Below, piece after piece: positions 29,427 to 39,067 of a stretch of 60,114 nucleotides of DNA. Numbering within the stretch: position 1 is the first letter of the stretch; the number at the start of each line of letters is the position of its first letter. Source of the stretch: Candidatus Zhuqueibacterota bacterium (GTDB lineage: Bacteria; Zhuqueibacterota; Zhuqueibacteria; Zhuqueibacterales; Geothermadaptataceae); contig JAUZRQ010000097.1 of NCBI GenBank assembly GCA_030950365.1, forward strand, positions 1 to 60,114, given 5' to 3'. The notes under the pieces are model-generated. The model saw only the letters and a program-made list of their open reading frames with translations, had not been told where the DNA came from and did not search any database. The position numbers and the translations under genes were made by a program.

Positions 29427-30395
29427 TCAAACGATTTTCACATACTGATCGCCAACCTCACCGTTGACGCTGACTCCCATCCCGGGAATCCGGAAGACGG
29501 TGCCTTTTTTGGTGCCCGGCGGAATTTTCAGCTCCACTCGTTTGCCGCTGACCGTCGCCACGCGAATTTTCACGCCCTTTTTCAATTTCTCGCTATCGAC
29601 CGGCACCTGGCAGTAAATGTCTTTACCCTTGCGCTCGAAAAATTTATGCGGCTTGACGCGCACGGTTACATACAAATCGCTGGGCTGCATGCCGAATCCC
29701 GTGCCTGCGCCCATGCCGCGCAGTTTCAACTTATGGCCGTCCTCGATACCCGCCGGAATTTTAACACGTATTTTTCTACGATGCCGAATGCGTCCAGTTC
29801 CATGACAGGCCGAACAAATCATGCCGCCGAGATGGCCCGTGCCATGGCAGCGCGAGCACGGATCGGTGGTGTGCAATTCCAGCATGCGTTCAGTGCCCCG
29901 AATGGCCTCCTCGAAAGAAATTTCGATTTCGGCCGCCGATTCGGGCTCCCGGCGAACCGTGCGCTGCCGCACCCGGCTGCCCGGACTACGATACCCGCGG
30001 ATGATGTCATCGAAACCAAAAATCTCGCGAAGAATTTCCGCGAACGAAAAACTGCCACCCGGCTCGGAGGTGAATGTAAATTCTTCAAATGGCCAGCCCG
30101 TCGTCCCGGCATGGCGGCGAAACTCGTTGGGATCGAACGAAAACCAGGTTCCGCTGCCCGCTTTGCCGTATTTGCGGAGCTGGTCGTACTTTTGCCGCTT
30201 CTCCGGGTTGCTCAAGACATCGTAGGCCTCGGAGATATCTTTGAATTTTTCCTCGGCTTCTTTGTTTCCCGGGTTCGCATCCGGATGATATTTCTTCGCC
30301 AGTTCGCGATAGGCCCGTTTGATCTCTTCCTGTGTGGCATTCTCGGATACGCCGAGGATATTATAAAAATCTTTGACTTCCATCTGCTCTGTCAT
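29427..30395 (-). CDS. DnaJ-like co-chaperone with a two-repeat zinc finger
   Basis: The product is 322 residues from ATG 30395 (ATG 30383 is possible; neither ribosome site is strong). The J domain (5-70) contains [18 protein letters not shown] with the HPD motif that stimulates DnaK. A glycine/aromatic-rich linker follows ([20 protein letters not shown]). The central region has only two CxxCxG motifs ([16 protein letters not shown]) where DnaJ has four. C-terminal beta domains follow ([40 protein letters not shown]). It is intermediate between DnaJ and CbpA. It lies between two htrA genes and 2.4 kb upstream of dnaK, all in one direction. Confidence 0.93.
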   Translation of the reverse strand: MTEQMEVKDFYNILGVSENATQEEIKRAYRELAKKYHPDANPGNKEAEEKFKDISEAYDVLSNPEKRQKYDQLRKYGKAGSGTWFSFDPNEFRRHAGTTGWPFEEFTFTSEPGGSFSFAEILREIFGFDDIIRGYRSPGSRVRQRTVRREPESAAEIEISFEEAIRGTERMLELHTTDPCSRCHGTGHLGGMICSACHGTGRIRHRRKIRVKIPAGIEDGHKLKLRGMGAGTGFGMQPSDLYVTVRVKPHKFFERKGKDIYCQVPVDSEKLKKGVKIRVATVSGKRVELKIPPGTKKGTVFRIPGMGVSVNGEVGDQYVKIV

Positions 30396-30559
30396 TCCAG
30401 CCGAAGCATGCGCGTTTGGGTTCGAAGTTGTTCTGTCAGATTGGCATACCGATGTCTTAAAGTTTCCAAATATAATAACAAAGCAAAAGTTATTCCAGAG
30501 ATTTTTAAAAAGTTGCAGATTTTTTGCGCGAGTGCGGCGGGCGAGGTCCGCAGGCTGGA

Positions 30560-32074
30560 TCACGGAATTTCCACAAAATAATGATAATTGCCGCTGGCGC
30601 GAAACACCCGAATGATCACCACATCGCCGGGCTTGTAGCGCCGCAGCGCCTCGCGAAATTGCCGCGGCCCATCGACCCGGATATCGTTGATGCGGGTAAT
30701 GATATCATCCACCTGGATGCCGGCCCGCTCCGCCGGACTGAACCGCGCCACCTGCTCCACCAACACGCCATCGGTGCTGGGATAGCCCAGCTCAATACTG
30801 TCGAATTCCGTCAGCGGCTTGAGCTTCATTCCAAGGTCGGTAAAATGCTTCTTTATGCGCCGGCTGCGCCGGCTGCGCCGTTGCTCGGTTTGACGCATCC
30901 CCAGAGTCACCCGCCGCTCGATGCGTTTGCCACTCCGCAACAACGCGAAATGCACCTCTTCTCCGGGCGTTTTGCGTGCGATGTACGCCTGCAATTCATT
31001 TGCGCGGTTCACGGCTTTTCCATCCACCTCGATAATGACGTCCATCATGCGGATATCGGCCTTGGAGGCGGGGCTGCCTTTGAATACGTCATCGACGAAT
31101 ATGCCGTGCGGCTTGCTCAGGCCCAACGCACGTGCCTGCAGCTCATCGATGTTCTGCATGGCAATGCCCAGATAGCCGCGCACCACTTCACCGTTGCGTA
31201 TCAAATCGGCGCTGATTTTCTTCACCAGATTGATGGGAATGGCAAAACCAAAGCCCATATCAAAGCCGGTTTCGGTGGCGATGGCCGTGTTGATGCCAAT
31301 GACCTCGCCGCGCAAATTGACCAGCGCGCCGCCGCTGTTGCCCGGATTGATCGCCGCATCGGTCTGGATGAATGTCTCGATGGCAAAATTATCGCGAATA
31401 ATGTCGATCCGGCGGCCCAGAGCACTGATGATGCCCAGCGTTACTGTGGAGCTTAGGTCCAGCGGATTACCGATGGCCAGCACCAGCTCACCCACCCGGC
31501 AGCTATCCGAATTTCCCAAACGTGCAAACGGCAAATTCTGTGCTTCGATTTTAATCACCGCTACTTCGCTCAGACGGTCTGCCCCGACAATGCGCGCCGA
31601 ATAGGAACGGTGATCGGCGAGCGTGACTTCGATTTCCTGTGCGTGATTGATGACGTGAAAGTTGGTGAGAATGTAGCCATCGGGCGAGATGATCACCCCC
31701 GAGCCGGTGCCTTCCTGCCGGTACTGGCGCGGCCGCCTGAATTTGAACCGCCCTTTGGTGGCGTCATCGCCATTCTCCTGCTGGAATGATATGGTGCCGA
31801 GCTCGTCCGCCGAAAAATATTTCAGGCAATGAATGCTCACAACCGCGGGGGTCACCTGCTCCGCAATGTGCGACAGCACGCGCGAAATCCGCTTCACGGT
31901 CTGCAAGTCAGAAGCCAAGTCGGGATAATCGCCCGGTTTGTTTGCGATTGCCTTTTTCTGACTTTCGCCGCGCAAAAGTCCCATCAGAGGCGGGTGGCCG
32001 GCCATCCATAGCCCGATGAGGCTTCCCACAAAGAGAAGCAAACCATTGACAATCCATCCGGGAAGGCGCTTCAT
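30560..32074 (-). CDS. HtrA-like protease paralogue, catalytic Asp replaced by Glu
   Basis: The product is 504 residues from ATG 32074 (AGGA upstream). Membrane anchor: about 8-26. The protease domain keeps His140 (ILTNFHVI) and Ser247 ([15 protein letters not shown]), but the third triad residue is Glu170 ([11 protein letters not shown]), where the paralogue has Asp in TDLAVIKI. Two PDZ domains follow ([40 protein letters not shown]), joined by a very basic loop [12 protein letters not shown]. It may have reduced proteolysis and act as a chaperone or sensor; this is inference. Confidence 0.93.
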   Translation of the reverse strand: MKRLPGWIVNGLLLFVGSLIGLWMAGHPPLMGLLRGESQKKAIANKPGDYPDLASDLQTVKRISRVLSHIAEQVTPAVVSIHCLKYFSADELGTISFQQENGDDATKGRFKFRRPRQYRQEGTGSGVIISPDGYILTNFHVINHAQEIEVTLADHRSYSARIVGADRLSEVAVIKIEAQNLPFARLGNSDSCRVGELVLAIGNPLDLSSTVTLGIISALGRRIDIIRDNFAIETFIQTDAAINPGNSGGALVNLRGEVIGINTAIATETGFDMGFGFAIPINLVKKISADLIRNGEVVRGYLGIAMQNIDELQARALGLSKPHGIFVDDVFKGSPASKADIRMMDVIIEVDGKAVNRANELQAYIARKTPGEEVHFALLRSGKRIERRVTLGMRQTEQRRSRRSRRIKKHFTDLGMKLKPLTEFDSIELGYPSTDGVLVEQVARFSPAERAGIQVDDIITRINDIRVDGPRQFREALRRYKPGDVVIIRVFRASGNYHYFVEIP

Positions 32075-32148
32075 AACAAGTCCTATCGTTGATTTGCACT
32101 CAATATAGCCAAATGCCCGGAACAGCGCAAGGCAGGATTGCCCCAATC

Positions 32149-32358
32149 TTAAAAAAATGAACGCAATTTGTCAAGAAATTGATCGGCTTTGCGCGGAAAA
32201 AGCAGCCACAGGCCGAGCCCGAAAACAAACAAACCGGGGATGATGGGAAGGATGAATCCGAGGAGGCCGATGAAAAGCAAACCGATTGCCAGCAAGCTTT
32301 TATTTTTGCGGAAGCGTCGAATTTCGTCGACCAAATCGGACGATTTGCGTCTGGACAT
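32149..32358 (-). CDS. Small membrane protein, 69 residues
   Basis: The sequence reads MSRRKSSDLVDEIRRFRKNK, followed by LLAIGLLFIGLLGFILPIIPGLFVFGLGLWLLFP in two closely spaced hydrophobic helices (about 22-38 and 39-54), then a basic tail KADQFLDKLRSFF. The family is unknown to me. Its start lies inside the end of the upstream gene (59-bp overlap), and its ribosome site is weak, so expression is plausible but not certain. Composition and hydrophobicity support coding. Confidence 0.6.
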   Translation of the reverse strand: MSRRKSSDLVDEIRRFRKNKSLLAIGLLFIGLLGFILPIIPGLFVFGLGLWLLFPRKADQFLDKLRSFF

Positions 32359-33103
32359 GACGTTTGATCCGGTCTATGTATCCCGCAGCCTGGCCACACC
32401 GGCGGGACGGCGCCTCTCCTGATTGTGTTTCAAGTAGATCGGCGAAACGCTGACGCCACTCGGCTATGCTGGCCTGCTGTTCTTGAATGGCGCTGTAGGC
32501 CGCTTTGGTCTGCTGCAGACGCTCCAACAAATAACCGGCCTGCCGCTGCAATCGACGCCGACGCTGCCGCGCGACTCGCTGCCGCCTGGTTGCCAGAATT
32601 TTTTCGTAATGGCCCAACACCCCAAGCGCTGCCGCGCCAGCCAGTCCGCCCAGCTCCAATGGCAAAGCGACATAGTGCGCGGCCAGCACCACGGCCATGC
32701 CGATCAGGCCGCCCAGCCACAGTATGCTCCACACCGCCGGCCCCCAGACATACAACCTGTCGGCCAGCCGTTGCGTGGTGCGCCGATACGTGTCCGCGAA
32801 TTCGCGTTCAATGGCCTGCACGCGGTCGCGCGCCTCCTGCGCCTCGCGCTCCAGTCCGGCCAGATGCGTGTCCAGCTTCATCAAGGCCAGATCCACCGCG
32901 GCCAGGGCCTGCAGGGGAGGATGGGGACCCCGCATGGCTTGCTGCAACAGAGGAAACGCTTCAGCAACGTGATTCTCCTGCAACAACAGCAGCGCCCTAC
33001 GCAAATAATGCCGGGCTGGCAGGAATCCGTGTTTTTCCGCTCGGTTGAGGGCAAACCGGGTGAGCAGAGGCGCCCCGAGGGCTGTGAGTGTGGACATCAC
33101 CAT
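32300..33103 (-). CDS. Hypothetical membrane protein with coiled-coil flanks
   Basis: The product is 267 residues from ATG 33103 (GGGGTGA upstream). The N-terminal third is helical with a repeat-like stretch (HYLRRALLLLQENHVAEAFP). Residues 83-115 are coiled coil (HLAGLEREAQEARDRVQAIE). Two membrane helices at about 125-165 read VWSILWLGGLIGMAVVLAAH and LGGLAGAAALGVLG. A second coiled coil very rich in Arg and Gln follows (RRQRVARQRRRRLQRQAGYL). I do not recognise a family. It probably forms a membrane scaffold. It belongs to a tight series with the three small genes upstream and the small membrane protein downstream. Confidence 0.7.
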   Translation of the reverse strand: MVMSTLTALGAPLLTRFALNRAEKHGFLPARHYLRRALLLLQENHVAEAFPLLQQAMRGPHPPLQALAAVDLALMKLDTHLAGLEREAQEARDRVQAIEREFADTYRRTTQRLADRLYVWGPAVWSILWLGGLIGMAVVLAAHYVALPLELGGLAGAAALGVLGHYEKILATRRQRVARQRRRRLQRQAGYLLERLQQTKAAYSAIQEQQASIAEWRQRFADLLETQSGEAPSRRCGQAAGYIDRIKRHVQTQIVRFGRRNSTLPQK

Positions 33104-33124
33104 GGCAGAATCACCCCGCTCGCA

Positions 33125-33427
33125 TCATCGGACGGCGAGGGCTTTCTCGAGATATTCCACCGCGCGGGGATATTTGGCGCGCACCTGTTCCCACTCTTCA
33201 TCGGTGAGGCGGGCCGGTTCCTTGCCGGTGGTTTCCTTGATGGTGTAGTACAGATTTTCGACCAGGTCGCGGTTGGCCATGGCCACACCCAGCGTGGCCC
33301 CGGCGATTTCCAGCACGCCGTTGATGAAATCTACGCCCAGCGCCGATTCCAATCCGCGCTCGGCAATGTATCCCGCGATCCCACCGACGATGCCACCCTG
33401 TAAACTTTGTTTCGCGCGATCAACCAC
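33125..33427 (-). CDS. Hypothetical 100-residue protein
   Basis: The sequence begins MVDRAKQSLQGGIVGGIAGY, with a glycine-rich amphipathic segment, then GVLEIAGATLGVAMANRDLV, and ends with an acidic/basic helical part (ARLTDEEWEQVRAKYPRAVE). There is no signal peptide or recognised family. The EEWEQVRAKYP segment resembles a short helical motif found in small phage-shock or stress proteins, but I would not assign a function. Its start overlaps the end of the upstream gene by 8 bp. Confidence 0.65.
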   Translation of the reverse strand: MVDRAKQSLQGGIVGGIAGYIAERGLESALGVDFINGVLEIAGATLGVAMANRDLVENLYYTIKETTGKEPARLTDEEWEQVRAKYPRAVEYLEKALAVR

Positions 33428-33644
33428 TGTTTACCTCCCTGCCGTGTTGTTTCTTCAAATCTTCGATCGCTTTGTGAATATAGGCATCTTTCTTTTTCAG
33501 TTTGCTTTCTAATTCCCGTACACGTCTTTTCAGCTCCCGCACGCGACGGTTGCCGCCGATGAACGGCAGAAGCCGATCGATCAAGACAAACAGAGCACCC
33601 GTGAACACGGCGCCCAGAATAAAACTAAACAGGTCGATTTCCAT
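33420..33644 (-). CDS. Small membrane-anchored coiled-coil protein
   Basis: The product is 74 residues. One transmembrane helix (FSFILGAVFTGALFVLIDRL, 6-25) is followed by a highly charged coiled coil (RRVRELKRRVRELESKLKKK). It starts one base after the stop of the STAS-HATPase gene and overlaps the following gene, so the three are translationally linked. It could be a membrane tether for the regulatory protein. This is suggested only by position. Confidence 0.7.
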   Translation of the reverse strand: MEIDLFSFILGAVFTGALFVLIDRLLPFIGGNRRVRELKRRVRELESKLKKKDAYIHKAIEDLKKQHGREVNSG

Positions 33645-33645
33645 G

Positions 33646-34809
33646 CTAATTGAGATATTTGATGAGGGTCAACTTGTTGCCGTCGATGGGGTCGGCAACG
33701 TAATCCACCACATCCATCGAGCGCCGGATAATGTGCAGGCCGAAACCGCCGGTCTGACGCCGCTCCACCGCCGCCTCCACGTCGTACTGTTTCGGTGGCG
33801 CCTTCTCAAAGCTCAAACCGTAATCCTGGATCACGATTTTGAACATGCTGCGATCGTAATTCACATACACATCGATCCAGTTGTCGGGTTTGGAATGATA
33901 CGCATGCTCGATGACGTTCAGTGCGGCCTCGTACACCGAAATTTTAATTTTAGCCACCTCTTTTTCATCGATACCGGCTTTTTCGGCATGCTCGACCACG
34001 AAATCACAAATCTTGTATAGATTTGAAGCCAGGCTTTCGGCTCTTAAATGATACTGATTCTTGCCGTTGAAAGTTTCATCGGAGGCTTGAACGGCCGGTT
34101 GTGTGGATGGTTCTTCTATTTTTATCGTGTCTTGCTGCGATGGAGCCCCAGCATCATCGTCATCATCGGTGATGATCGGGCTGGAGGACATTTTCACGAA
34201 CGGCTCATCTTCTTCGATGTTGTCCCACAGCGGCGGATCCACGATATCCACCTCGCCAAAGGCCGGTGTTTCTTCTTTTAGCGCTTTCTTTTCGGTGGCA
34301 GGTTTCGCCGCAGGTTCTGGAGTGGATTCGGCCGGTCGGGTTTTCTCAGTTTTCGTTTTGACAGTTTCTGGTTTGGCTTCTTCGGGCTCCTTTAGCGGTT
34401 CAATAGGCGGAGTCAGAATATCCTGCTGGTGAGTTTCTTCCTCGGGCACCGGCACGCCCAAAGCCGCCAATGCCGAGTTCTGATTTTCTTCCACGGAAAT
34501 GTACGAAAGTGGATTGAAGGTCAGAAAATTGTTACTGGCGCTATTCTGGATATGGATCAGTTTTACTTCACCGCCGGCCTGTCGCGCCTGATGCGTGGCG
34601 CTGATAAGAAACGCAATCAGCGAATTGGTCGGGAACGGTACGGCTTCCAAATCGAACAGCCACTTCTTATGGCCTTTTCTCAGAAGGATGGTGAAGAACT
34701 TTTCCAGCTTGAGCACAAGAGCCTGCGCATCCACATCCGGACGAATCTGGACACAAATGACCTCCTTATCAGGGCCCAGAATTTTGGTAGTAAAAGCCTC
34801 TTTAGCCAT
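33646..34809 (-). CDS. STAS domain fused to RsbW-like HATPase regulator
   Basis: The product is 387 residues. Residues 1-118 form a STAS-like domain (KKWLFDLEAVPFPTNSLIAF, then LISATHQARQAGGEVKLIHI). A low-complexity acidic, Pro/Lys-rich linker spans about 119-255. The C-terminus is a GHKL ATPase with N-box EAALNVIEHAY (Asn298), G1 box IQDYGLSF (Asp329) and G2 box TGGFGLHIIRR (353-363), as in anti-sigma kinases RsbW/SpoIIAB. In the usual partner-switch these two activities are separate proteins. No sigma factor or phosphatase gene lies nearby. The start ATG lacks a clear ribosome site. Confidence 0.85.
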   Translation of the reverse strand: MAKEAFTTKILGPDKEVICVQIRPDVDAQALVLKLEKFFTILLRKGHKKWLFDLEAVPFPTNSLIAFLISATHQARQAGGEVKLIHIQNSASNNFLTFNPLSYISVEENQNSALAALGVPVPEEETHQQDILTPPIEPLKEPEEAKPETVKTKTEKTRPAESTPEPAAKPATEKKALKEETPAFGEVDIVDPPLWDNIEEDEPFVKMSSSPIITDDDDDAGAPSQQDTIKIEEPSTQPAVQASDETFNGKNQYHLRAESLASNLYKICDFVVEHAEKAGIDEKEVAKIKISVYEAALNVIEHAYHSKPDNWIDVYVNYDRSMFKIVIQDYGLSFEKAPPKQYDVEAAVERRQTGGFGLHIIRRSMDVVDYVADPIDGNKLTLIKYLN

Positions 34810-35380
34810 GCGCCAACATCAATACGTTTGTATGACATCAAGTTTGCGGGGATAAATCACGATTTCATGAGGTTTTCGACCGGACTTCAAAAATACTTTA
34901 TACACTTTGGCCCTATTATGCCCTCACAGCTTTGGCCTTTATATAAATAGTACTGGTTTTTAGCGTGGTGTGAAGAATTTAAAAAATGGAATACCGCACT
35001 TTTTATCGGTTTGCCGAGTCTTGATATTCATTTTTTGTATTGACTTTCCGGTTGCTCGGGATGCCAAGCGAATTCGATTCCCGGCAGCTCTGGTTTCTAT
35101 GACACGAGCCGAGTATAAAATTCCGACTTTTTAGCGATTTCTTGTGAGGTGTGGTTATAATCCCAGAATGAGTAATCGATGTATCGGCTAAACCGTTACC
35201 CATAAACGGCCTAACATTTTGATTTAACAAAAAGTTATCAAATCTCTATCCAAGAGTCAAGCAGAAATCTACCCATAAAAGTAAAATTTTGTTTACAAAT
35301 TTCGCGTGTGAACCCTCGTTATCGCCAGCGCACTAACACAATCCCCTATATTTCTGACCTTGCGCTGGCCCTCCTTCAAG
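34810..35380. other. AT-rich intergenic region, promoter of the STAS-HATPase operon expected
   Basis: This 571-bp stretch contains no supported gene; a 75-codon minus frame (35003-35230) lacks any recognisable feature. Its left part is AT-rich (TATATAAATAGTACTGG near 34941), but I cannot fix a promoter with confidence. Confidence 0.4.
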
Positions 35381-35410
35381 AAAAAAAAAGCCCACTTCCG
35401 TGGGCTTTTT
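35381..35410 (-). terminator. Rho-independent terminator after the TPR gene, possibly bidirectional
   Basis: AAAGCCCAC-TTCC-GTGGGCTTT is flanked by A-runs and T-runs on both sides. Read on the minus strand it ends in a long T-run about 25 bp after the stop at 35433. Confidence 0.92.
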
Positions 35411-35432
35411 GAAATGGCAGGTCTTGTTCGTT

Positions 35433-36416
35433 TTATTCACTTTTACGAGCTTCGCGCTGCAATTGCTTGATCTCAAAATCGGCAGCTTCTTTGTAGCTGC
35501 TATTCCTGGCCGCACGCTGGAAATATGTAATGGCCGGCTGGAATTTGCCCAGCCCTTTGGCCGCCACACCGGCTTCCCACGCCAGATGCGCATCCCAATC
35601 ACGATTATTCAGCTGCAAGCCCCGGCGGGCTACATCCAGTGCTTTGGCATAATTCTGAGAGCGGTTATAGGTCGAAGCCAATAGGTACATCGTCGGAGCA
35701 TCTTTTGGCTTCAGCTCGGCAGCTTTCTCCAGGGCAGCTATAGCATTGCGCAATTGGCCCTGCTTGGAGTACAAATCACCGAGCATGTAGAAGGCCTTAA
35801 AATAGTTCGGTCGAATCTCCGTGGCCTTTTTCAGCGCCTCAATTGCCTGATTGGGTTTGTTCATTTTACGATAGACCACGGCCATCTGATAATAGCTCTT
35901 ATACGATTTCGGATCCGCTTCGATGGCCGCTTTGTAGTTATCGATGGCCTGTTGATAGCGGCCCAGCCGGGTCAGCAACGAGCCGAGGGCGAAATAAGCC
36001 GGGGCATATTTCGGATTATGGCGAATCGCTGCCCGGAAATCCTTGACAGCCAATTCCGGTTTGCGGCTTTTTTGATAGCACAATCCCCGCAGATACAGCG
36101 CTTTCACAAATGTGGAATCAATACTGAGGGCTTCATCGAGCTTTTTAATGGCGGCAGTGTAATTGCGGTAGCTATATTGCCGTTTCGCATCGTTGTATAA
36201 CGACTTCTTTTTATTCTCGATGCGTTTTTTTTCCAGCTCCGCTTTTTTGCGCTCATTTTCTCGGGCGATCCTCAGACTGTCTTCGCGCCACTTTTTATAC
36301 TTTTCTTCCCACTCCGATTTCGGTTCCTGAGCGTAAGCGCTATCTCCGATAAATGTGACAAAGAGCCCTCCTACAAAACACAAAGTCAGAGCATAGAGTA
36401 AAACTCGTTTCCGCAT
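35433..36416 (-). CDS. Exported tetratricopeptide-repeat protein
   Basis: The product is 327 residues. The signal peptide ends DSAYAQ (about residue 30). A charged coiled segment (WREDSLRIARENERKKAELE, rich in Lys) covers 38-75. About six consecutive TPRs follow from 76 to 310 (YTAAIKKLDEALSIDSTFVK; PELAVKDFRAAIRHNPKYAP; YQQAIDNYKAAIEADPKSYK; PNQAIEALKKATEIRPNYFK; LRNAIAALEKAAELKPKDAP). The spacing is the standard 34 residues. The product is presumably a periplasmic protein-interaction scaffold. It has its own terminator and lies just downstream of tRNA-Leu. Confidence 0.88.
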   Translation of the reverse strand: MRKRVLLYALTLCFVGGLFVTFIGDSAYAQEPKSEWEEKYKKWREDSLRIARENERKKAELEKKRIENKKKSLYNDAKRQYSYRNYTAAIKKLDEALSIDSTFVKALYLRGLCYQKSRKPELAVKDFRAAIRHNPKYAPAYFALGSLLTRLGRYQQAIDNYKAAIEADPKSYKSYYQMAVVYRKMNKPNQAIEALKKATEIRPNYFKAFYMLGDLYSKQGQLRNAIAALEKAAELKPKDAPTMYLLASTYNRSQNYAKALDVARRGLQLNNRDWDAHLAWEAGVAAKGLGKFQPAITYFQRAARNSSYKEAADFEIKQLQREARKSE

Positions 36417-36454
36417 TTTTACCTCCCTACGTTGGTCAAGAAAAAAAACTTTAG

Positions 36455-36538
36455 TGCGGAAGGGGGGACTCGAACCCCCACGCCCGAAAGGGCACTACCC
36501 CCTCAAGATAGCGTGTCTACCAATTCCACCACTTCCGC
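36455..36538 (-). tRNA. tRNA-Leu (anticodon GAG)
   Basis: The cloverleaf is clear on the minus strand. Acceptor GCGGAAG pairs with CTTCCGC. The D-arm contains TGGAATTGGTAGACA. Anticodon stem CTATC/GGTAG encloses loop TTGAGGG with anticodon GAG (positions 36502-36504). A long variable arm (GCCC-GAAA-GGGC) marks a class II tRNA, and the T-arm is GGGGGTTCGAGTCCCCC. The discriminator base is A. CCA is not encoded and must be added after transcription. It lies between secG and the TPR gene. Confidence 0.97.
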
Positions 36539-36553
36539 GGAAAACAGTTTTGC

Positions 36554-36937
36554 CTATTTTGAAGTGTCCTGGCTGGCAGCCTGTTCCTGACTACCGGTTA
36601 CGGCTGGCTGTGACGCTGTAGGTCGCAAGAGCGATTGCGGATCAAAGCTCTGTGTCGTTTCCGATTGCAGCTTCTTCGCCACAATGCTCTGACTACCCTC
36701 TCCGGTTCCTGAAGTATAAAATTTAGATAATGCAAAAGCGAAAAGCAAGAACAAAACCGCCAAAACTGTGGTCATTTTGCTCAGAAATGTGGCCGCGCCG
36801 CGTCCGCCGAACACAGCACCCATGTTACTGCCACCAAAAGTTCCGGCCAGCCCACCACCGCTGCTCGATTGCAATAAAATGGTGATCATCATCAATATGC
36901 AAACGAGCAGAAATAAGATCAAGATCAACGTGTACAT
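36554..36937 (-). CDS. secG: SecG preprotein translocase subunit
   Basis: The product is 127 residues. Two membrane helices (LILILFLLVCILMMITILL and SKMTTVLAVLFLLFAFALS) flank the SecG signature QSSSGGGLAGTFGGSNMGAV, then FGGRG. SecG assists SecYEG in preprotein export. The C-terminal 45 residues are Gln/Ser-rich and longer than in E. coli. It is 9 bp downstream of tpiA. The gapA-tpiA-secG order (here without pgk) is common in bacteria. Confidence 0.95.
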   Translation of the reverse strand: MYTLILILFLLVCILMMITILLQSSSGGGLAGTFGGSNMGAVFGGRGAATFLSKMTTVLAVLFLLFAFALSKFYTSGTGEGSQSIVAKKLQSETTQSFDPQSLLRPTASQPAVTGSQEQAASQDTSK

Positions 36938-36946
36938 TCGCTCCTC

Positions 36947-37717
36947 TCAGTGCTTGGACAGATGTTCTGCTGCTTCGATAATTTTAGCAAAGCTATCGGC
37001 CTTTAAACTGGCGCCGCCAACCAGAGCTCCATCCACATCCGGCTGACTCAGCAACGCTTCGACATTTTCGGGTTTCACGCTTCCTCCATATTGGATGCGC
37101 AGCTCATCCGCAATTGGCCGGCCGAATTTCTCCGCCAGGCTGCTACGAATGAACTGATGCGCTTCCTGAGCCTGTTCCGGCGTGGCGTTGCGGCCGGTGC
37201 CAATGGCCCACACCGGCTCATAAGCGATGATAATGTTCTGCATGGCCGACGCATCGATATCCTGCAGGCCGCCGTCGAGCTGGGTTTTCAGGACCGTAAA
37301 GGTCTGCCCGGCCTCACGCTGCTCCAGGGTCTCGCCGATGCAGAAAATCGGTTTCAACCGGAATTCTAGCGCTTTTTTAATTTTCCGGTTGATGGTCTCA
37401 TCGGTTTCATGAAAATACTGGCGCCGTTCCGAATGGCCGATAATCACATACGTGCATCCTGCATCCACCAGCATGGGGGCGGATATTTCACCCGTGTAGG
37501 CCCCTTCATTTTCCCAGAACAGGTTCTGCGCCCCCACCCGGATCGGAGTCTCCTTCAATACCGCCCGCACCGTCAATATCGCGAGATACGGCGGGCAGAC
37601 AACCATATCCACCTTTTCAATATTGACGGTTTTTACTTTCAATTCGTTCACCAACTGAAGCGCTTCAGCCGGTGTTTTGTGCATTTTCCAGTTGCCAGCA
37701 ATGATTTTTTTTCGCAT
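36947..37717 (-). CDS. tpiA: Triosephosphate isomerase
   Basis: The product is 256 residues, full length. The catalytic Lys11 lies in AGNWKMHK, the electrophilic His in IIGHSERRQYF, and the catalytic Glu in IAYEPVWAIGTG. Loop 6 continues as RNATPEQAQEAH, and the phosphate site is YGGSVKPENV. It interconverts dihydroxyacetone phosphate and glyceraldehyde 3-phosphate in glycolysis/gluconeogenesis. It lies 18 bp after gapA and 9 bp before secG, evidently one operon. Confidence 0.99.
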   Translation of the reverse strand: MRKKIIAGNWKMHKTPAEALQLVNELKVKTVNIEKVDMVVCPPYLAILTVRAVLKETPIRVGAQNLFWENEGAYTGEISAPMLVDAGCTYVIIGHSERRQYFHETDETINRKIKKALEFRLKPIFCIGETLEQREAGQTFTVLKTQLDGGLQDIDASAMQNIIIAYEPVWAIGTGRNATPEQAQEAHQFIRSSLAEKFGRPIADELRIQYGGSVKPENVEALLSQPDVDGALVGGASLKADSFAKIIEAAEHLSKH

Positions 37718-37735
37718 TGATCGCCCCGGTCGTGA

Positions 37736-39067
<1,332 letters not shown>

